The position numbers and the translations under genes were made by a program. A stretch of 64,000 bases of DNA from Antarcticimicrobium sp040365005 (GTDB taxonomy: Bacteria; Pseudomonadota; Alphaproteobacteria; Rhodobacterales; Rhodobacteraceae): contig NZ_BAABWV010000019.1 of the NCBI RefSeq assembly GCF_040365005.1, positions 1 to 64,000 of the forward strand, in the 5' to 3' direction. Numbering within the stretch: the first letter of the stretch is position 1; the number at the start of each line of letters is the position of its first letter. This document shows, one piece after another, positions 46,011 to 54,835 of this stretch. The notes beneath the pieces are model-generated. The model was not told the origin of the DNA, searched no databases, and saw only the letters and a program-made list of their open reading frames with translations.

Positions 46011-47660
46011 GTGGCATCGAAATCCTCCATTTCCCGCCTGATCGCGGGCAGGCCGCGCCGGTTGCTGCGGCAGGCTTCGGTCTGGTCCACCCTGTCCGGG
46101 GCCCTGTGGCCGGTGCAGGCGGCACTGGTGGCCTGGGTGATACAGGATTGGGCTTCCGGCACCTTTGGCGCAACCGGATGGGTCGCGGCGACCTCGTTCG
46201 CCGTTCTGGGCCTGATGCGGGCGGTGGCGGACCGGATCGCCGGGCGACGGGCCTTTGCCGCCGCCGACCAGGTGGTTGCGGACCAGCGCAAGACGCTGCT
46301 CGACCGGGAAAGCCTGCGGACCGACCGCGCCATCGCCTCGGCCGACCTGGCCGCGCTCTTGTCGGAGAAACTGGCGCTGCTGTCGCCCTACGTGTCCCGC
46401 TATCGCCCGGCCATGGCGCGGGTGATGGTGCTGCCCATTCTGTACCTCGTGCTGACCGTCCCGCTGTCCTGGGCGGCGGCGGTGATCCTGTTGGCGGCGG
46501 GGCCGCTGATCCCGGTGTTCATGGCGCTGGTGGGCATGGCGGCGAAAGAGGCCAGCGCGCGGCAGATGGTCGAGATCGGCGACATGAACGCGCTTTTGAT
46601 CGACCGGATCGCGGCCTTGCCCGATATCCGCATTCTGGATGCAGCCGAGAAATCGCGCGCCGATTTCGCCGCCCTGGCCGAGGGCGTGCGGCGGCGCACC
46701 ATGGCGGTGTTGCGCGTCGCCTTCCTGTCCTCGACCGTGCTGGAGCTGTTCTCGGCCATCGGGGTGGCGATGGTGGCGGTGTACGTCGGGTTTTCGCTGT
46801 TGGGCGAGATCACCTTCGGCGCCTATGCCGCGCCGATGACCCTGGGCGAGGGGGTGTTCATCCTGCTGCTGGCGCCAGAGTTCTTTCAGCCGCTGCGCGA
46901 CCTGGCCGCCGCCTGGCATGACAAGGCCGCTGCCGAGGCCGTGGCCGACGAGCTGGAGGCGCGGATGACGCGCGAGGCGGCGCAGGTCCTGGGCACCGGC
47001 GCGCGGGTGGAGCGGCTGGAGGGTCCGCCGACGCTGGACCTCGCGGGCGTTACAATCATGCGCGGCGGACAGCGCCACGCGCTGCCGGATATCAGTGTCG
47101 GGGCGGGTGAAAGCGTGGCCTTGCGGGGCCCGAGCGGAACCGGGAAATCGACCCTGTTGGAGCTGGCTGCCGGGCTGCTCCGCTCCGAGGCGGGACAGGT
47201 CGTGGTGGCGGGTCGGCCCCTGGACGATGACACCGCCGACGGCTGGCGGGCGCGGATCGCCTTCGTGCCGCAAACCGTGCATGTGCCCGATGTGACCCTT
47301 CGGGAGTTCCTCGACCCCCACGGTCAGGGCGCGGACATTCAGGCGGCGCTGGACAAGGCGCGGGCCGCGGCCATCGTCGCGGCGCTTCCCGAGGGGCTGG
47401 AGACCCGGCTGGGGGAGACCGGCGCCGGCGTGTCCGGCGGCGAGGCGCGGCGGCTGCTGCTGGCGCGCGCCTTCCTGACCGGCGCCGACGTGATCCTGGC
47501 CGACGAGCCGACCGCCGACCTCGACCGGGACACCGCACGTGAGATCATCGGGGCGCTGGTCGATATCGGCCGCGCGGGGCGCACGGTGATCGTGGCCACC
47601 CATGACGACGCGCTTTGCGCGGCGATGGACCGGGTGATCGGGATGGAGGGCGCAGGATGA
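46011..47660 (+). CDS. cydD: CydD, thiol exporter ABC subunit for cytochrome bd assembly
   Basis: Fused membrane/ATPase ABC half-transporter of 549 residues. Six spans occupy about residues 20-320. The ATPase domain follows, with Walker A RGPSGTGKST, signature VSGGEARRLLLARAF and Walker B VILADEPTADLD. With CydC it exports glutathione and cysteine to the periplasm, which is needed to mature cytochrome bd. The start is a GTG at 46011. It overlaps cydC by ATGA and lies directly upstream of the oxidase genes. Confidence 0.94.
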   Translation: MASKSSISRLIAGRPRRLLRQASVWSTLSGALWPVQAALVAWVIQDWASGTFGATGWVAATSFAVLGLMRAVADRIAGRRAFAAADQVVADQRKTLLDRESLRTDRAIASADLAALLSEKLALLSPYVSRYRPAMARVMVLPILYLVLTVPLSWAAAVILLAAGPLIPVFMALVGMAAKEASARQMVEIGDMNALLIDRIAALPDIRILDAAEKSRADFAALAEGVRRRTMAVLRVAFLSSTVLELFSAIGVAMVAVYVGFSLLGEITFGAYAAPMTLGEGVFILLLAPEFFQPLRDLAAAWHDKAAAEAVADELEARMTREAAQVLGTGARVERLEGPPTLDLAGVTIMRGGQRHALPDISVGAGESVALRGPSGTGKSTLLELAAGLLRSEAGQVVVAGRPLDDDTADGWRARIAFVPQTVHVPDVTLREFLDPHGQGADIQAALDKARAAAIVAALPEGLETRLGETGAGVSGGEARRLLLARAFLTGADVILADEPTADLDRDTAREIIGALVDIGRAGRTVIVATHDDALCAAMDRVIGMEGAG

Positions 47661-49339
47661 GGGCGCTTTGGCGGATCTTCCGGCTGCTCTGGGAGGCGGA
47701 CTCCTGGGCGATGTGGCGCGGCGCGGCGCTGACCGTTGTCGTTCTGATCATGGGGGCGGCGCTGCTTGGCCTGTCGGGGTGGTTCATCACCGCGACGGGG
47801 CTGGCCGGGATCGCCGGGATCGGCATCGCCTTTGACGTGTTCCGCCCCTCGGCGGGGGTCCGGTTCCTGGCGCTGGGCCGGGCCGGCGCGCGCTATGGCG
47901 AGCGGCTTTTAACCCATGACGCCACGCTGCGGGCGCTGGCAGCCTTGCGGATCACGCTCATGCACCGGCTGGAACATTGGCCGATCGACGCGTTGCGACG
48001 GTTGCGCGGCGGCACCGCGCTGACCCGGATCACGGCGGATGTCGATGCGCTTGACGGGGTGGTGCTGCGGCTGGCGCTGCCGGTCGCGGCGGCGCTGATC
48101 ACCCATGTGGTGGCCTTTGTCATGCTCGCATGGCTGGCGACGCCAGCGGTGGCGGCGGCGATTGCCCTGGGGTACCTGGCGGGCGGATCGCTGATCCTCA
48201 TGCGGGTGGCGATGCGCACCTTTGCCCCCTCGACCGAGGCGGAAACGGCGATGCAGGCCCTGCGCCAGCGCGCCATCGGCCTGTTTCGCGGCCAGCGCGA
48301 GGCGATCCTGCAGGGGCTGATGCCGTCCTGGCGGGACCGGATCGACGCGGAGGAATCGCGCGCCCGTGCCGCGCAGGACCGGCTGGACCGGATCGACACG
48401 GCGGCGGGCATGGCCCTGTCGGTGCTGGTGGCGCTGGTCACGGCGCTGGTGCTTGGCCTTTCCGGCGGGCTGATCGCCAGCGGGCGGATTGACGCGGCGC
48501 AGGCGGCGATCGGGGTGTTCGTGGCGCTGGCCCTGGCCGAAACGGTGATGCCGTTGCGCCGGGGACTGGCCGAAATCGGGCGGATGCGGGATGCGGCGGG
48601 TCGGGTGATGGCGCCGGCGCCGCAGGGGGAACGCCCGTTGTCGGCGGGTGGCAAGCCCCCCGCGACCGACCGCGCCGCCGGTTTGGTGGTGAGCGACCTT
48701 GACCTTGCGCGTCCCGGGCGGGCCGGGCTCTTGCTGCACGGTGTGAGTTTCTCGGTGGCACCGGGTGAGATGCTGGCGCTGCGCGGGGCCAGCGGGTCGG
48801 GGAAAAGCACGCTTCTGGATGCGCTGGCGGGCATCGGCCCGATGCAGGGTGGCGAGGTGCGGGTTCTTGGCGCCTCGCTGGCCGATTGGCCGGAACCGGC
48901 GCTGCGCGGGCGGCTTACCCTTTTGCCGCAGCGGACCGCGCTGCTGGGAGGGACCGTGCTTGAAAACCTGCAGATCGCCCGGCCCGACCTGAGCGAGGAC
49001 GCCGCCTGGGAGGTGTTGCGCGCGGTGGCACTGGACGGGGTAATCCACGGGCGCGGCGGCCTGCAGGCCCGGCTGGGCGAGGGGGGCGCAGGTCTCTCTG
49101 GTGGGGAATCGCGGCGCCTGGCGCTGGCCCGTGCCCTGTTGCGGCGGCCCGATATCCTGCTGCTTGACGAGCCGACCGAGGGGCTGGACGACCCGACTGC
49201 ACGTCGCGTGGTAGCGGGGGTCCGGGCCTATCTGCCACGGGCGGCCATCGTCGCGGCAACACACCGCGCCGCCGAGACGGATGGGGCAGATCGGCAAGTC
49301 GATCTGAAAAAATACATGCCGAAAACCAGATTCCTTTGA
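47657..49339 (+). CDS. cydC: CydC, thiol exporter ABC subunit for cytochrome bd assembly
   Basis: Second half of the CydDC exporter, 560 residues. Six N-terminal spans (with LLGLSGWFITATGLAGIAG, typical of CydC) are followed by an ATPase domain with Walker A RGASGSGKST, signature LSGGESRRLALARALL and Walker B ILLLDEPTEGLDD. The start at 47657 overlaps the cydD stop, so the two halves are translated together. An FNR-like box follows between cydC and cydA. Confidence 0.95.
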   Translation: MRALWRIFRLLWEADSWAMWRGAALTVVVLIMGAALLGLSGWFITATGLAGIAGIGIAFDVFRPSAGVRFLALGRAGARYGERLLTHDATLRALAALRITLMHRLEHWPIDALRRLRGGTALTRITADVDALDGVVLRLALPVAAALITHVVAFVMLAWLATPAVAAAIALGYLAGGSLILMRVAMRTFAPSTEAETAMQALRQRAIGLFRGQREAILQGLMPSWRDRIDAEESRARAAQDRLDRIDTAAGMALSVLVALVTALVLGLSGGLIASGRIDAAQAAIGVFVALALAETVMPLRRGLAEIGRMRDAAGRVMAPAPQGERPLSAGGKPPATDRAAGLVVSDLDLARPGRAGLLLHGVSFSVAPGEMLALRGASGSGKSTLLDALAGIGPMQGGEVRVLGASLADWPEPALRGRLTLLPQRTALLGGTVLENLQIARPDLSEDAAWEVLRAVALDGVIHGRGGLQARLGEGGAGLSGGESRRLALARALLRRPDILLLDEPTEGLDDPTARRVVAGVRAYLPRAAIVAATHRAAETDGADRQVDLKKYMPKTRFL

Positions 49340-49349
49340 CGCAGATCAA
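49336..49349. promoter_or_regulatory. FNR/FnrL box before cydA
   Basis: TTGAC-GCAG-ATCAA matches the FNR consensus TTGAT-N4-ATCAA at 9 of 10 positions. It straddles the cydC stop, about 100 bases before the cydA start, as expected for low-oxygen activation of cytochrome bd by FnrL-type proteins in Rhodobacterales. Confidence 0.75.
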
Positions 49350-49452
49350 ATCGAAACCGGGGGGTGCGGGTGTACCCCGATCCCAATGATGTATTTTCCA
49401 AGCAGGTTTGTGTCATGCGAATCTGCACACTCAAACCGAGGAGATGACAATC

Positions 49453-51066
49453 ATGGAATTTGATGTCGTCGAGCTGTCGCGCCTCCAGTTTGCGATGACG
49501 GCGATGTATCACTTCCTCTTCGTGCCGCTGACGCTGGGTCTTTCGATCCTCGTCGCGATCATGGAGACGGTCTATGTGATGACCAACCGGCCGATCTGGC
49601 GCCAGATGACGAAATTCTGGGGCACCTTGTTCGGGATTAACTTTGTTCTGGGCGTTGCCACCGGCATCACCATGGAATTCCAGTTCGGCATGAACTGGTC
49701 CTATTACAGCCACTATGTCGGCGACATCTTCGGCGCGCCGTTGGCGATCGAGGGGCTCATGGCCTTTTTCCTCGAGGCCACCTTTGTCGGGCTTTTCTTC
49801 TTCGGTTGGGACAAGCTGAGCAAGACCGCGCACATGGTCGTCACCTGGCTGGTTGCGCTGGGGTCCAACTTTTCGGCGCTGTGGATCCTGATCGCCAACG
49901 GCTGGATGCAGAATCCTGTGGGGGCACAGTTCAATCCCGACAGTATGCGTATGGAAATGACCAGCTTCTTTGACGTGATGTTCAACGAGGTGGCGCAGGC
50001 CAAGTTCGTGCACACCGTTTCGGCGGGCTATGTCACGGCGTCTGTTTTCGTTCTGGGCGTGTCGGCCTGGTACATGCTGAAGGGGCGTCATATCGAATTG
50101 GCCCGCCGGTCGATCGCGGTCGCCGCAAGCTTTGGCCTTGCCTCCGCGCTGTCGGTGGTGATCCTGGGCGATGAGTCGGGCTATTCCGCCAGCCATACCC
50201 AGAAAATGAAACTCGCCGCGATCGAGGGCATGTGGGAAACCCACGATGCGCCCGCGTCCTTTACCCTGGTCGGCTTCCCCGACAAGGAAGCGCGCGAAAC
50301 CCATTACGCACTCGAGATTCCGTGGGTGATGGGGCTGATCGGCACGCGCTCGCTGACCCAGGAGATCCCCGGCATCAACGACCTGGTCGCCGAGGCCGAG
50401 AACAAGATCCGGCGCGGCATTACCGCCTATGATGCGCTGATGACCATCCGCGAGCAGCGCGGCAATGCCCCGGCCGAGGCCCGGTTCGTGTTCGAACAGA
50501 ACTCGGGCGATCTGGGCTTTGCCTTCCTGCTCAAGCGTTACGTGGACGACCCGCGCGAGGCGACCGAGGAACAGATTGCCATGGCCGCAGAAGATACCAT
50601 CCCCGGTGTTGCGCCGCTGTTCTGGGCGTTCCGCCTGATGGTCGCGCTCGGCTTCAGCTTCATCGCGGTGATGGCCTATTTCGCCTTCATGGCCAGCTTC
50701 CGCGGCATGCGGTTCCCGCGTCCGGCGCTGTGGCTCGGGGTGATCATCATCCCGACGCCCTGGATCGCCGCCGAGCTGGGCTGGTTCGTGGCCGAGTTCG
50801 GACGTCAGCCCTGGACGGTTGACGGCGTGCTTCCGACCGCCTTGTCAGTGAGCCATCTGAGCGTGGCCGACCTTTTGATCACGCTGGCGGGATTTGTCAC
50901 CTTCTACACTATTCTTTTCATCATCGAGATGGGCCTGATGGTGAAATACATCCGCAAGGGCCCGACCGAGGATGTGGAAGAAACCGAAACCTGGATGGCG
51001 CGGCACGAACACCGCCTGCGCACGCATGACGGCAAGGGCCCGTTTGCGCCCGAGCCTGCGGAGTAA
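49453..51066 (+). CDS. cydA: Cytochrome bd ubiquinol oxidase subunit I
   Basis: Membrane subunit of 537 residues that holds haems b558, b595 and d and oxidises quinol while reducing oxygen with high affinity. The N terminus has RLQFAMTAMYHFLF with His20 as a haem ligand, and the family motif GWFVAEFGRQPWTV is present. Its length suggests the long Q-loop form, as in E. coli. The ATG at 49453 is 9 bases after GAGGAG; the ATG at 49444 directly abuts that site and is rejected. cydB follows 5 bases later, and an FNR box precedes it. Confidence 0.97.
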   Translation: MEFDVVELSRLQFAMTAMYHFLFVPLTLGLSILVAIMETVYVMTNRPIWRQMTKFWGTLFGINFVLGVATGITMEFQFGMNWSYYSHYVGDIFGAPLAIEGLMAFFLEATFVGLFFFGWDKLSKTAHMVVTWLVALGSNFSALWILIANGWMQNPVGAQFNPDSMRMEMTSFFDVMFNEVAQAKFVHTVSAGYVTASVFVLGVSAWYMLKGRHIELARRSIAVAASFGLASALSVVILGDESGYSASHTQKMKLAAIEGMWETHDAPASFTLVGFPDKEARETHYALEIPWVMGLIGTRSLTQEIPGINDLVAEAENKIRRGITAYDALMTIREQRGNAPAEARFVFEQNSGDLGFAFLLKRYVDDPREATEEQIAMAAEDTIPGVAPLFWAFRLMVALGFSFIAVMAYFAFMASFRGMRFPRPALWLGVIIIPTPWIAAELGWFVAEFGRQPWTVDGVLPTALSVSHLSVADLLITLAGFVTFYTILFIIEMGLMVKYIRKGPTEDVEETETWMARHEHRLRTHDGKGPFAPEPAE

Positions 51067-51071
51067 GACCA

Positions 51072-52229
51072 ATGATCCTCTATGAAATGATCGATTTCGA
51101 TATCCTTCGCGTGATCTGGTGGGTGCTTCTGGGTGTCCTGCTGATCGGCTTTGCCCTGACCGACGGGTTCGACATGGGAGTCGGTGCGCTGGTTCCCTTC
51201 GTCGGCAAGACCGATGTGGAGCGCCGCGTGGCGATCAACACGATCGGCCCGATCTGGGAGGGCAACCAGGTGTGGTTCATCCTCGGCGGCGGCGCCATCT
51301 TTGCCGCCTGGCCCCCGCTCTACGCGGTGAGCTTCTCGGGGTTCTACCTGGCAATGTTCGCGGTTCTCGCGGCCTTCATCGTGCGGCCGGTGGCGTTTAC
51401 CTATCGCTCCAAGCGTGACAGCCAGACCTGGCGCAACAGTTGGGACTGGGCGCTGTTCGTGGGCGGTGCGTTGCCGGCGCTGCTGTTCGGCGTGGCGGTT
51501 GGCAACGTGCTTCTGGGCGTGCCGTTTCACCTGACCGAGGACCTGATGCCGATGTATGACGGCAACTTCTTCACGAAGTTCATCGGGTTGCTGCGGCCCT
51601 TTGCGATCGTGTCCGGGCTGGTGTCGCTGTCGATGCTGCTGATGCACGGCGCGGCGTGGTTGACGCTGAAGACCGAAGGCGTGGTCCAGATGCGTGCCCG
51701 CACCATCGGCACCTATGCCGGGATCGTCGCGGCGGTGACCTATGCCATCGCCGGTGTCTGGCTGGCGCTGGGCGTGGACGGGTTCCAGGTTGTCAGCGAG
51801 GTCGCGGCCAACGGTCCGTCGAACCCGCTGTATTCCGAGGTGGCACGCGGTGGCTCGTGGCTCGACGCCTACAGCGCCCGGCCCTGGATCGCGATCGCGC
51901 CGATCATGGGGTTTGTCGGCATCGCGATGGCGGTGATGGGGCTGCGCGCCGGGCGCGAGGTTTCGACGCTGCTGTGGTCCAAGCTGGCGATCACCGGCAT
52001 CATCTCCAGCGTCGGGTTGACGATGTTCCCGTTCATCCTGCCGTCGATCGTGGATCCCAACAGCTCGCTTACGGTCTGGGACAGCTCGTCCTCGGCGCAG
52101 ACGCTGTTCGTGATGCTGGTGGCGGCGGTGATCTTCGTGCCGTTGATCCTGGCCTATACCGCCTGGGTGTACAAAGTGCTCTGGGGCAAGGTGACCGAGG
52201 AAGATGTCACCGGTGGCCACAGCTATTAA
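51072..52229 (+). CDS. cydB: Cytochrome bd ubiquinol oxidase subunit II
   Basis: Second membrane subunit of cytochrome bd, 385 residues with about nine hydrophobic segments. Typical stretches are VLLGVLLIGFALTDGFDMGVGAL at the N terminus and the conserved GPIWEGNQVW shortly after, followed by FPFILPS. It forms the heterodimer with CydA and helps conduct protons. It follows cydA by 5 bases and precedes cydX. Confidence 0.97.
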   Translation: MILYEMIDFDILRVIWWVLLGVLLIGFALTDGFDMGVGALVPFVGKTDVERRVAINTIGPIWEGNQVWFILGGGAIFAAWPPLYAVSFSGFYLAMFAVLAAFIVRPVAFTYRSKRDSQTWRNSWDWALFVGGALPALLFGVAVGNVLLGVPFHLTEDLMPMYDGNFFTKFIGLLRPFAIVSGLVSLSMLLMHGAAWLTLKTEGVVQMRARTIGTYAGIVAAVTYAIAGVWLALGVDGFQVVSEVAANGPSNPLYSEVARGGSWLDAYSARPWIAIAPIMGFVGIAMAVMGLRAGREVSTLLWSKLAITGIISSVGLTMFPFILPSIVDPNSSLTVWDSSSSAQTLFVMLVAAVIFVPLILAYTAWVYKVLWGKVTEEDVTGGHSY

Positions 52230-52244
52230 GGAAGGAAGACGACG

Positions 52245-52364
52245 ATGTGGTATTTCGCTTGGTTGCTGGGCCTTCCGCTGGCCGCGCTGTTCGCTGTTCT
52301 GAACGCCATGTGGCTTGAGATGCGCGAAGACGCCAGTCTGACTCAAGAAGACGGCAAGAGCTAG
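52245..52364 (+). CDS. cydX: CydX, small stabilising subunit of cytochrome bd
   Basis: A 39-residue single-span membrane protein that is easy to miss because of its size. The N-terminal MWYFAWLLGLPLAALFAVLNAMW is the CydX/CbdX hallmark, followed by a short acidic tail. GGAAGGAAG lies just before the ATG. It starts 15 bases after the cydB stop and is followed by a terminator. In E. coli, CydX stabilises the haems of the bd oxidase. Confidence 0.93.
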   Translation: MWYFAWLLGLPLAALFAVLNAMWLEMREDASLTQEDGKS

Positions 52365-52402
52365 CCTCTCCCTTTTTCGTCCCCGGGAGGGGTCAGACCG
52401 GG

Positions 52403-52430
52403 ACGGGCGCCTTTCGGGGCGCCCGTTTCC
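52403..52430 (+). terminator. Rho-independent terminator after cydX
   Basis: The arms 52403-52411 and 52418-52426 pair perfectly over 9 bp with a 6-base loop, then TTT. It lies 38 bases past the cydX stop and separates the cyd genes from the flavoprotein gene, which has its own FNR-like box. Confidence 0.75.
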
Positions 52431-52503
52431 GTTTGCGCGGGTCCAGGGGTGTTTCGGCCCCGCCGGTCGAGGAAGGCAAAAAGCGCATCTTCAATACAGC
52501 TTT

Positions 52504-52517
52504 TTGATCTGGGTCAA
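52504..52517. promoter_or_regulatory. FNR/FnrL box before the SQR-like gene
   Basis: TTGAT-CTGG-GTCAA matches TTGAT-N4-ATCAA at 9 of 10 positions. It is centred about 65 bases before the SQR-like start and just after the cydX terminator, which suggests separate low-oxygen control of the downstream three-gene unit. Confidence 0.7.
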
Positions 52518-52574
52518 AATTCGGCATCCCATCGTATGCAAGTATCGACATATGATTCACAGGAAGCGGAACAT

Positions 52575-53894
52575 ATGACCGACCAAGAACAGTTTTCTCC
52601 GTCCCGTCGCGGGTTCCTTGGCCTCGCCGCCGGGGCCGCCGCCCTCGCGGGGACCGGGGCTGCCGGGCCGGCCTCTGCGCAGGTCTCCACCCGTGCACAT
52701 ATCGTCATTCTCGGCGCCGGCGCGGCCGGCACGGCGCTGGCCAATCGGCTGGTGCACCGCTTGGACGGCGCGCGGATCACCCTGATCGACGGACGCAAGC
52801 AGCACCTTTACCAGCCGGGCTTCAGCCTGATTGCCGCCGGGCTCAAGCCGGCCGGCTACTCGGTCAGTCAGACCGCCGACTGGTTGCCCTCGGGGGTCAC
52901 GCTGAAACAGGACTACGCCGCCAAGATCGACCCGGAGGCAAAGACCGTCTCGCTGCAGGGAGGCGAAACGATCAGCTACGATTACCTGATCGTTGCCACC
53001 GGATTGACGCTGGACCATGACGCCATCGAGGGGTTCAGCCTGGATCTCGTCGGGACCGAGGGGATTGGCGCGCTTTATGCCGGGCCGAATTACGCCGCCC
53101 GGACATGGCTGGCCGCGTCCAAGTTCACCGAAGAGGGGGGCGTTGGTCTGTTCACCCGGCCCGCGACCGAGATGAAATGCGCCGGCGCGCCGCTCAAACA
53201 CACCTTCCTTATCGACGACATCACTCGAAAGGCGGGCAATCGCGGCAAGGCCGAGATCACATATGCCTCAAACAACGCCTCGCTCTTCGGGGTGCCGATC
53301 GTGTCGGAAAAGGTGCGCATGCTGTTCGGCGATCGCGGCATCAACGCGGCCTACTCGCACGTTCTGCGCGGTATCGAGCCGGGCCAGAAACGCGCCACCT
53401 TCGATACGCCGGATGGGCGGGCAGAGCTTGAGTATGACTACATCCACGTGATCCCGCCGCAACGCGCCCCGCAGGTGGTGCGCGACAGCGGGCTGAGTTG
53501 GGCCGACAAATGGGTGGATCAAGGCTGGGTTGAGGTTGACCAGCACAGCCTGCGCCACCGTCGTTATCCCAATGTCTTCGCGGTGGGCGACGTGGCCGGC
53601 GTGCCCAAGGGCAAGACGGCGGCATCGGTCAAATGGCAGGTGCCGGTGGTCGAGGCGCATCTGGTCGCCCAGATCGCGGGCGATACCACGGATGCGGCCT
53701 ACAACGGCTATACCTCCTGCCCGATGATCACCCGGATCGGCCGCGCCATGCTCGTCGAGTTCGATTACAACGACGATCTCGCACCGTCGTTCCCGGGGAT
53801 CATCGCCCCGCTGGAAGAGCTGTGGATCAGCTGGCTGATGAAGGAGGTGGCGCTCAAGGCCACCTACAACGCGATGCTGCGCGGTAGGGCATAA
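52575..53894 (+). CDS. Tat-exported sulfide:quinone oxidoreductase-like flavoprotein
   Basis: FAD disulfide-reductase-fold protein of 439 residues. A Tat signal (SRRGFLG at 10-16, then a hydrophobic stretch to about 36) is followed by the FAD loop GAGAAG (47-52) and a C-terminal FAD motif VFAVGDVAG. Two SQR-type cysteines are kept: Cys202 in KCAGAPLK and Cys382 in TSCPMIT. The third cysteine of classical three-cysteine SQRs is not seen, so the layout is closer to the two-cysteine type. It would pass electrons from sulfide or a related thiol to quinone. It precedes a membrane protein and a DsrE-like protein. Confidence 0.85.
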   Translation: MTDQEQFSPSRRGFLGLAAGAAALAGTGAAGPASAQVSTRAHIVILGAGAAGTALANRLVHRLDGARITLIDGRKQHLYQPGFSLIAAGLKPAGYSVSQTADWLPSGVTLKQDYAAKIDPEAKTVSLQGGETISYDYLIVATGLTLDHDAIEGFSLDLVGTEGIGALYAGPNYAARTWLAASKFTEEGGVGLFTRPATEMKCAGAPLKHTFLIDDITRKAGNRGKAEITYASNNASLFGVPIVSEKVRMLFGDRGINAAYSHVLRGIEPGQKRATFDTPDGRAELEYDYIHVIPPQRAPQVVRDSGLSWADKWVDQGWVEVDQHSLRHRRYPNVFAVGDVAGVPKGKTAASVKWQVPVVEAHLVAQIAGDTTDAAYNGYTSCPMITRIGRAMLVEFDYNDDLAPSFPGIIAPLEELWISWLMKEVALKATYNAMLRGRA

Positions 53895-53907
53895 GGGAGA
53901 GCACATC

Positions 53908-54267
53908 ATGAAAGACCTGACATTCGGAACCCTGATCGCGGTGTTCGAAGAAATCTTTGGCCGGGGGCTTTTCTGGGTGATGGTGGCCGCCGCCACGATC
54001 GTCACCCTGGCATACTTTTTTGTGCTGATCCGCGACCGCGCGGTGAGCTGGAAGAAGTTCCTCTGGGCCCAGCTTTCGATGCCCTTCGGCGCGCTCGCGG
54101 CCGTGCTTTTCGTGCAGTTGATGACCCATTCTGGCTTTGGCGATATCGGCGGGCCGGTCGACGTGATCGTGCTGCTGATGGTCGCGGTGGCCGGGGCGAT
54201 CGGCCTTGCGATCCTGGTGTATACGCTGGAATCGCTGGTCCGGAGCAAAAGCAGACTCGACCCTTGA
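53908..54267 (+). CDS. Small membrane protein, DUF5368-like
   Basis: Protein of 119 residues with three hydrophobic segments (about 20-42, 55-75 and 85-110) and short charged ends. It resembles Rhodobacterales proteins grouped as DUF5368; no function is known and I see no catalytic motif. It follows the SQR-like gene by 13 bases and precedes the DsrE-like gene on the same strand. It may be a membrane partner for this sulfur-related unit, which is inference from context only. Confidence 0.7.
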   Translation: MKDLTFGTLIAVFEEIFGRGLFWVMVAAATIVTLAYFFVLIRDRAVSWKKFLWAQLSMPFGALAAVLFVQLMTHSGFGDIGGPVDVIVLLMVAVAGAIGLAILVYTLESLVRSKSRLDP

Positions 54268-54328
54268 AAATTACCCGCGCGGGTTGTCGCGCGGGCCCGC
54301 TTCCCATTCTCATTCAAAGGAGACTGAC

Positions 54329-54766
54329 ATGAAACGTATTCTCACCGCCGCCGCCTTGGCCGCGACCGCCCTGACGGCTCCGGCCCAGGCCGAGGCCCCT
54401 GAAACGCTGGTCACCGTGCTGACCGCGCCCGAGCCGCAAACCCAGCTGATGGCGATGGTTCTGACCATGCAGGCGGCGCAAAAGGGGGTGACCCCGCATA
54501 TCATGCTCTGCGGTCCGGCGGGTGATCTGGCGCTCAAGGACGCGCCGGCAAGCGCGACCGCCGGTCAGCCGCCCAAGAACATGAGCCCGCAGGGCCTGAT
54601 GCAGGCGATCATGAAACAACCCGGCGCCAGGGTCGAGGTCTGCGCGATCTACCTGCCGGGCAAGGGCGCCGATCCCTCGGTTCTGCTGGATGGCGTGGGC
54701 GTGGCCAAGCCCGGCGACATGGCCGGTGCCATCCTCGACGAGAACGCCCGCGTGATGAGCTACTGA
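54329..54766 (+). CDS. Periplasmic DsrE-like protein
   Basis: Protein of 145 residues with a signal peptide (about 1-21, cleaved near AQA-EA) and a DsrE/F-like fold. Cysteines lie in MLCGPAG and VEVCAIYL, where DsrE-family sulfur-carrier cysteines often occur, and the late VGVAKPGDMAGAILDE segment fits the family. DsrE-like proteins carry sulfane sulfur or bind partner thiols. With the SQR-like flavoprotein upstream, it could accept sulfur in the periplasm. AAAGGAGA precedes the ATG, and a terminator follows. Confidence 0.75.
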   Translation: MKRILTAAALAATALTAPAQAEAPETLVTVLTAPEPQTQLMAMVLTMQAAQKGVTPHIMLCGPAGDLALKDAPASATAGQPPKNMSPQGLMQAIMKQPGARVEVCAIYLPGKGADPSVLLDGVGVAKPGDMAGAILDENARVMSY

Positions 54767-54789
54767 TCCGGTCTTGCCCTGACCGAATG

Positions 54790-54823
54790 AAGACCCGTCG
54801 CGGCCCCGGTCGCGGCGGGTCTT
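54790..54823. terminator. Terminator between the DsrE-like and TetR genes
   Basis: The arms 54790-54801 and 54812-54823 pair over 12 bp (one T-G wobble), with TTT closing the right arm and AA starting the left. It lies between convergent genes and can act on both strands. Confidence 0.75.
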
Positions 54824-54835
54824 TGCGATCCGGGG

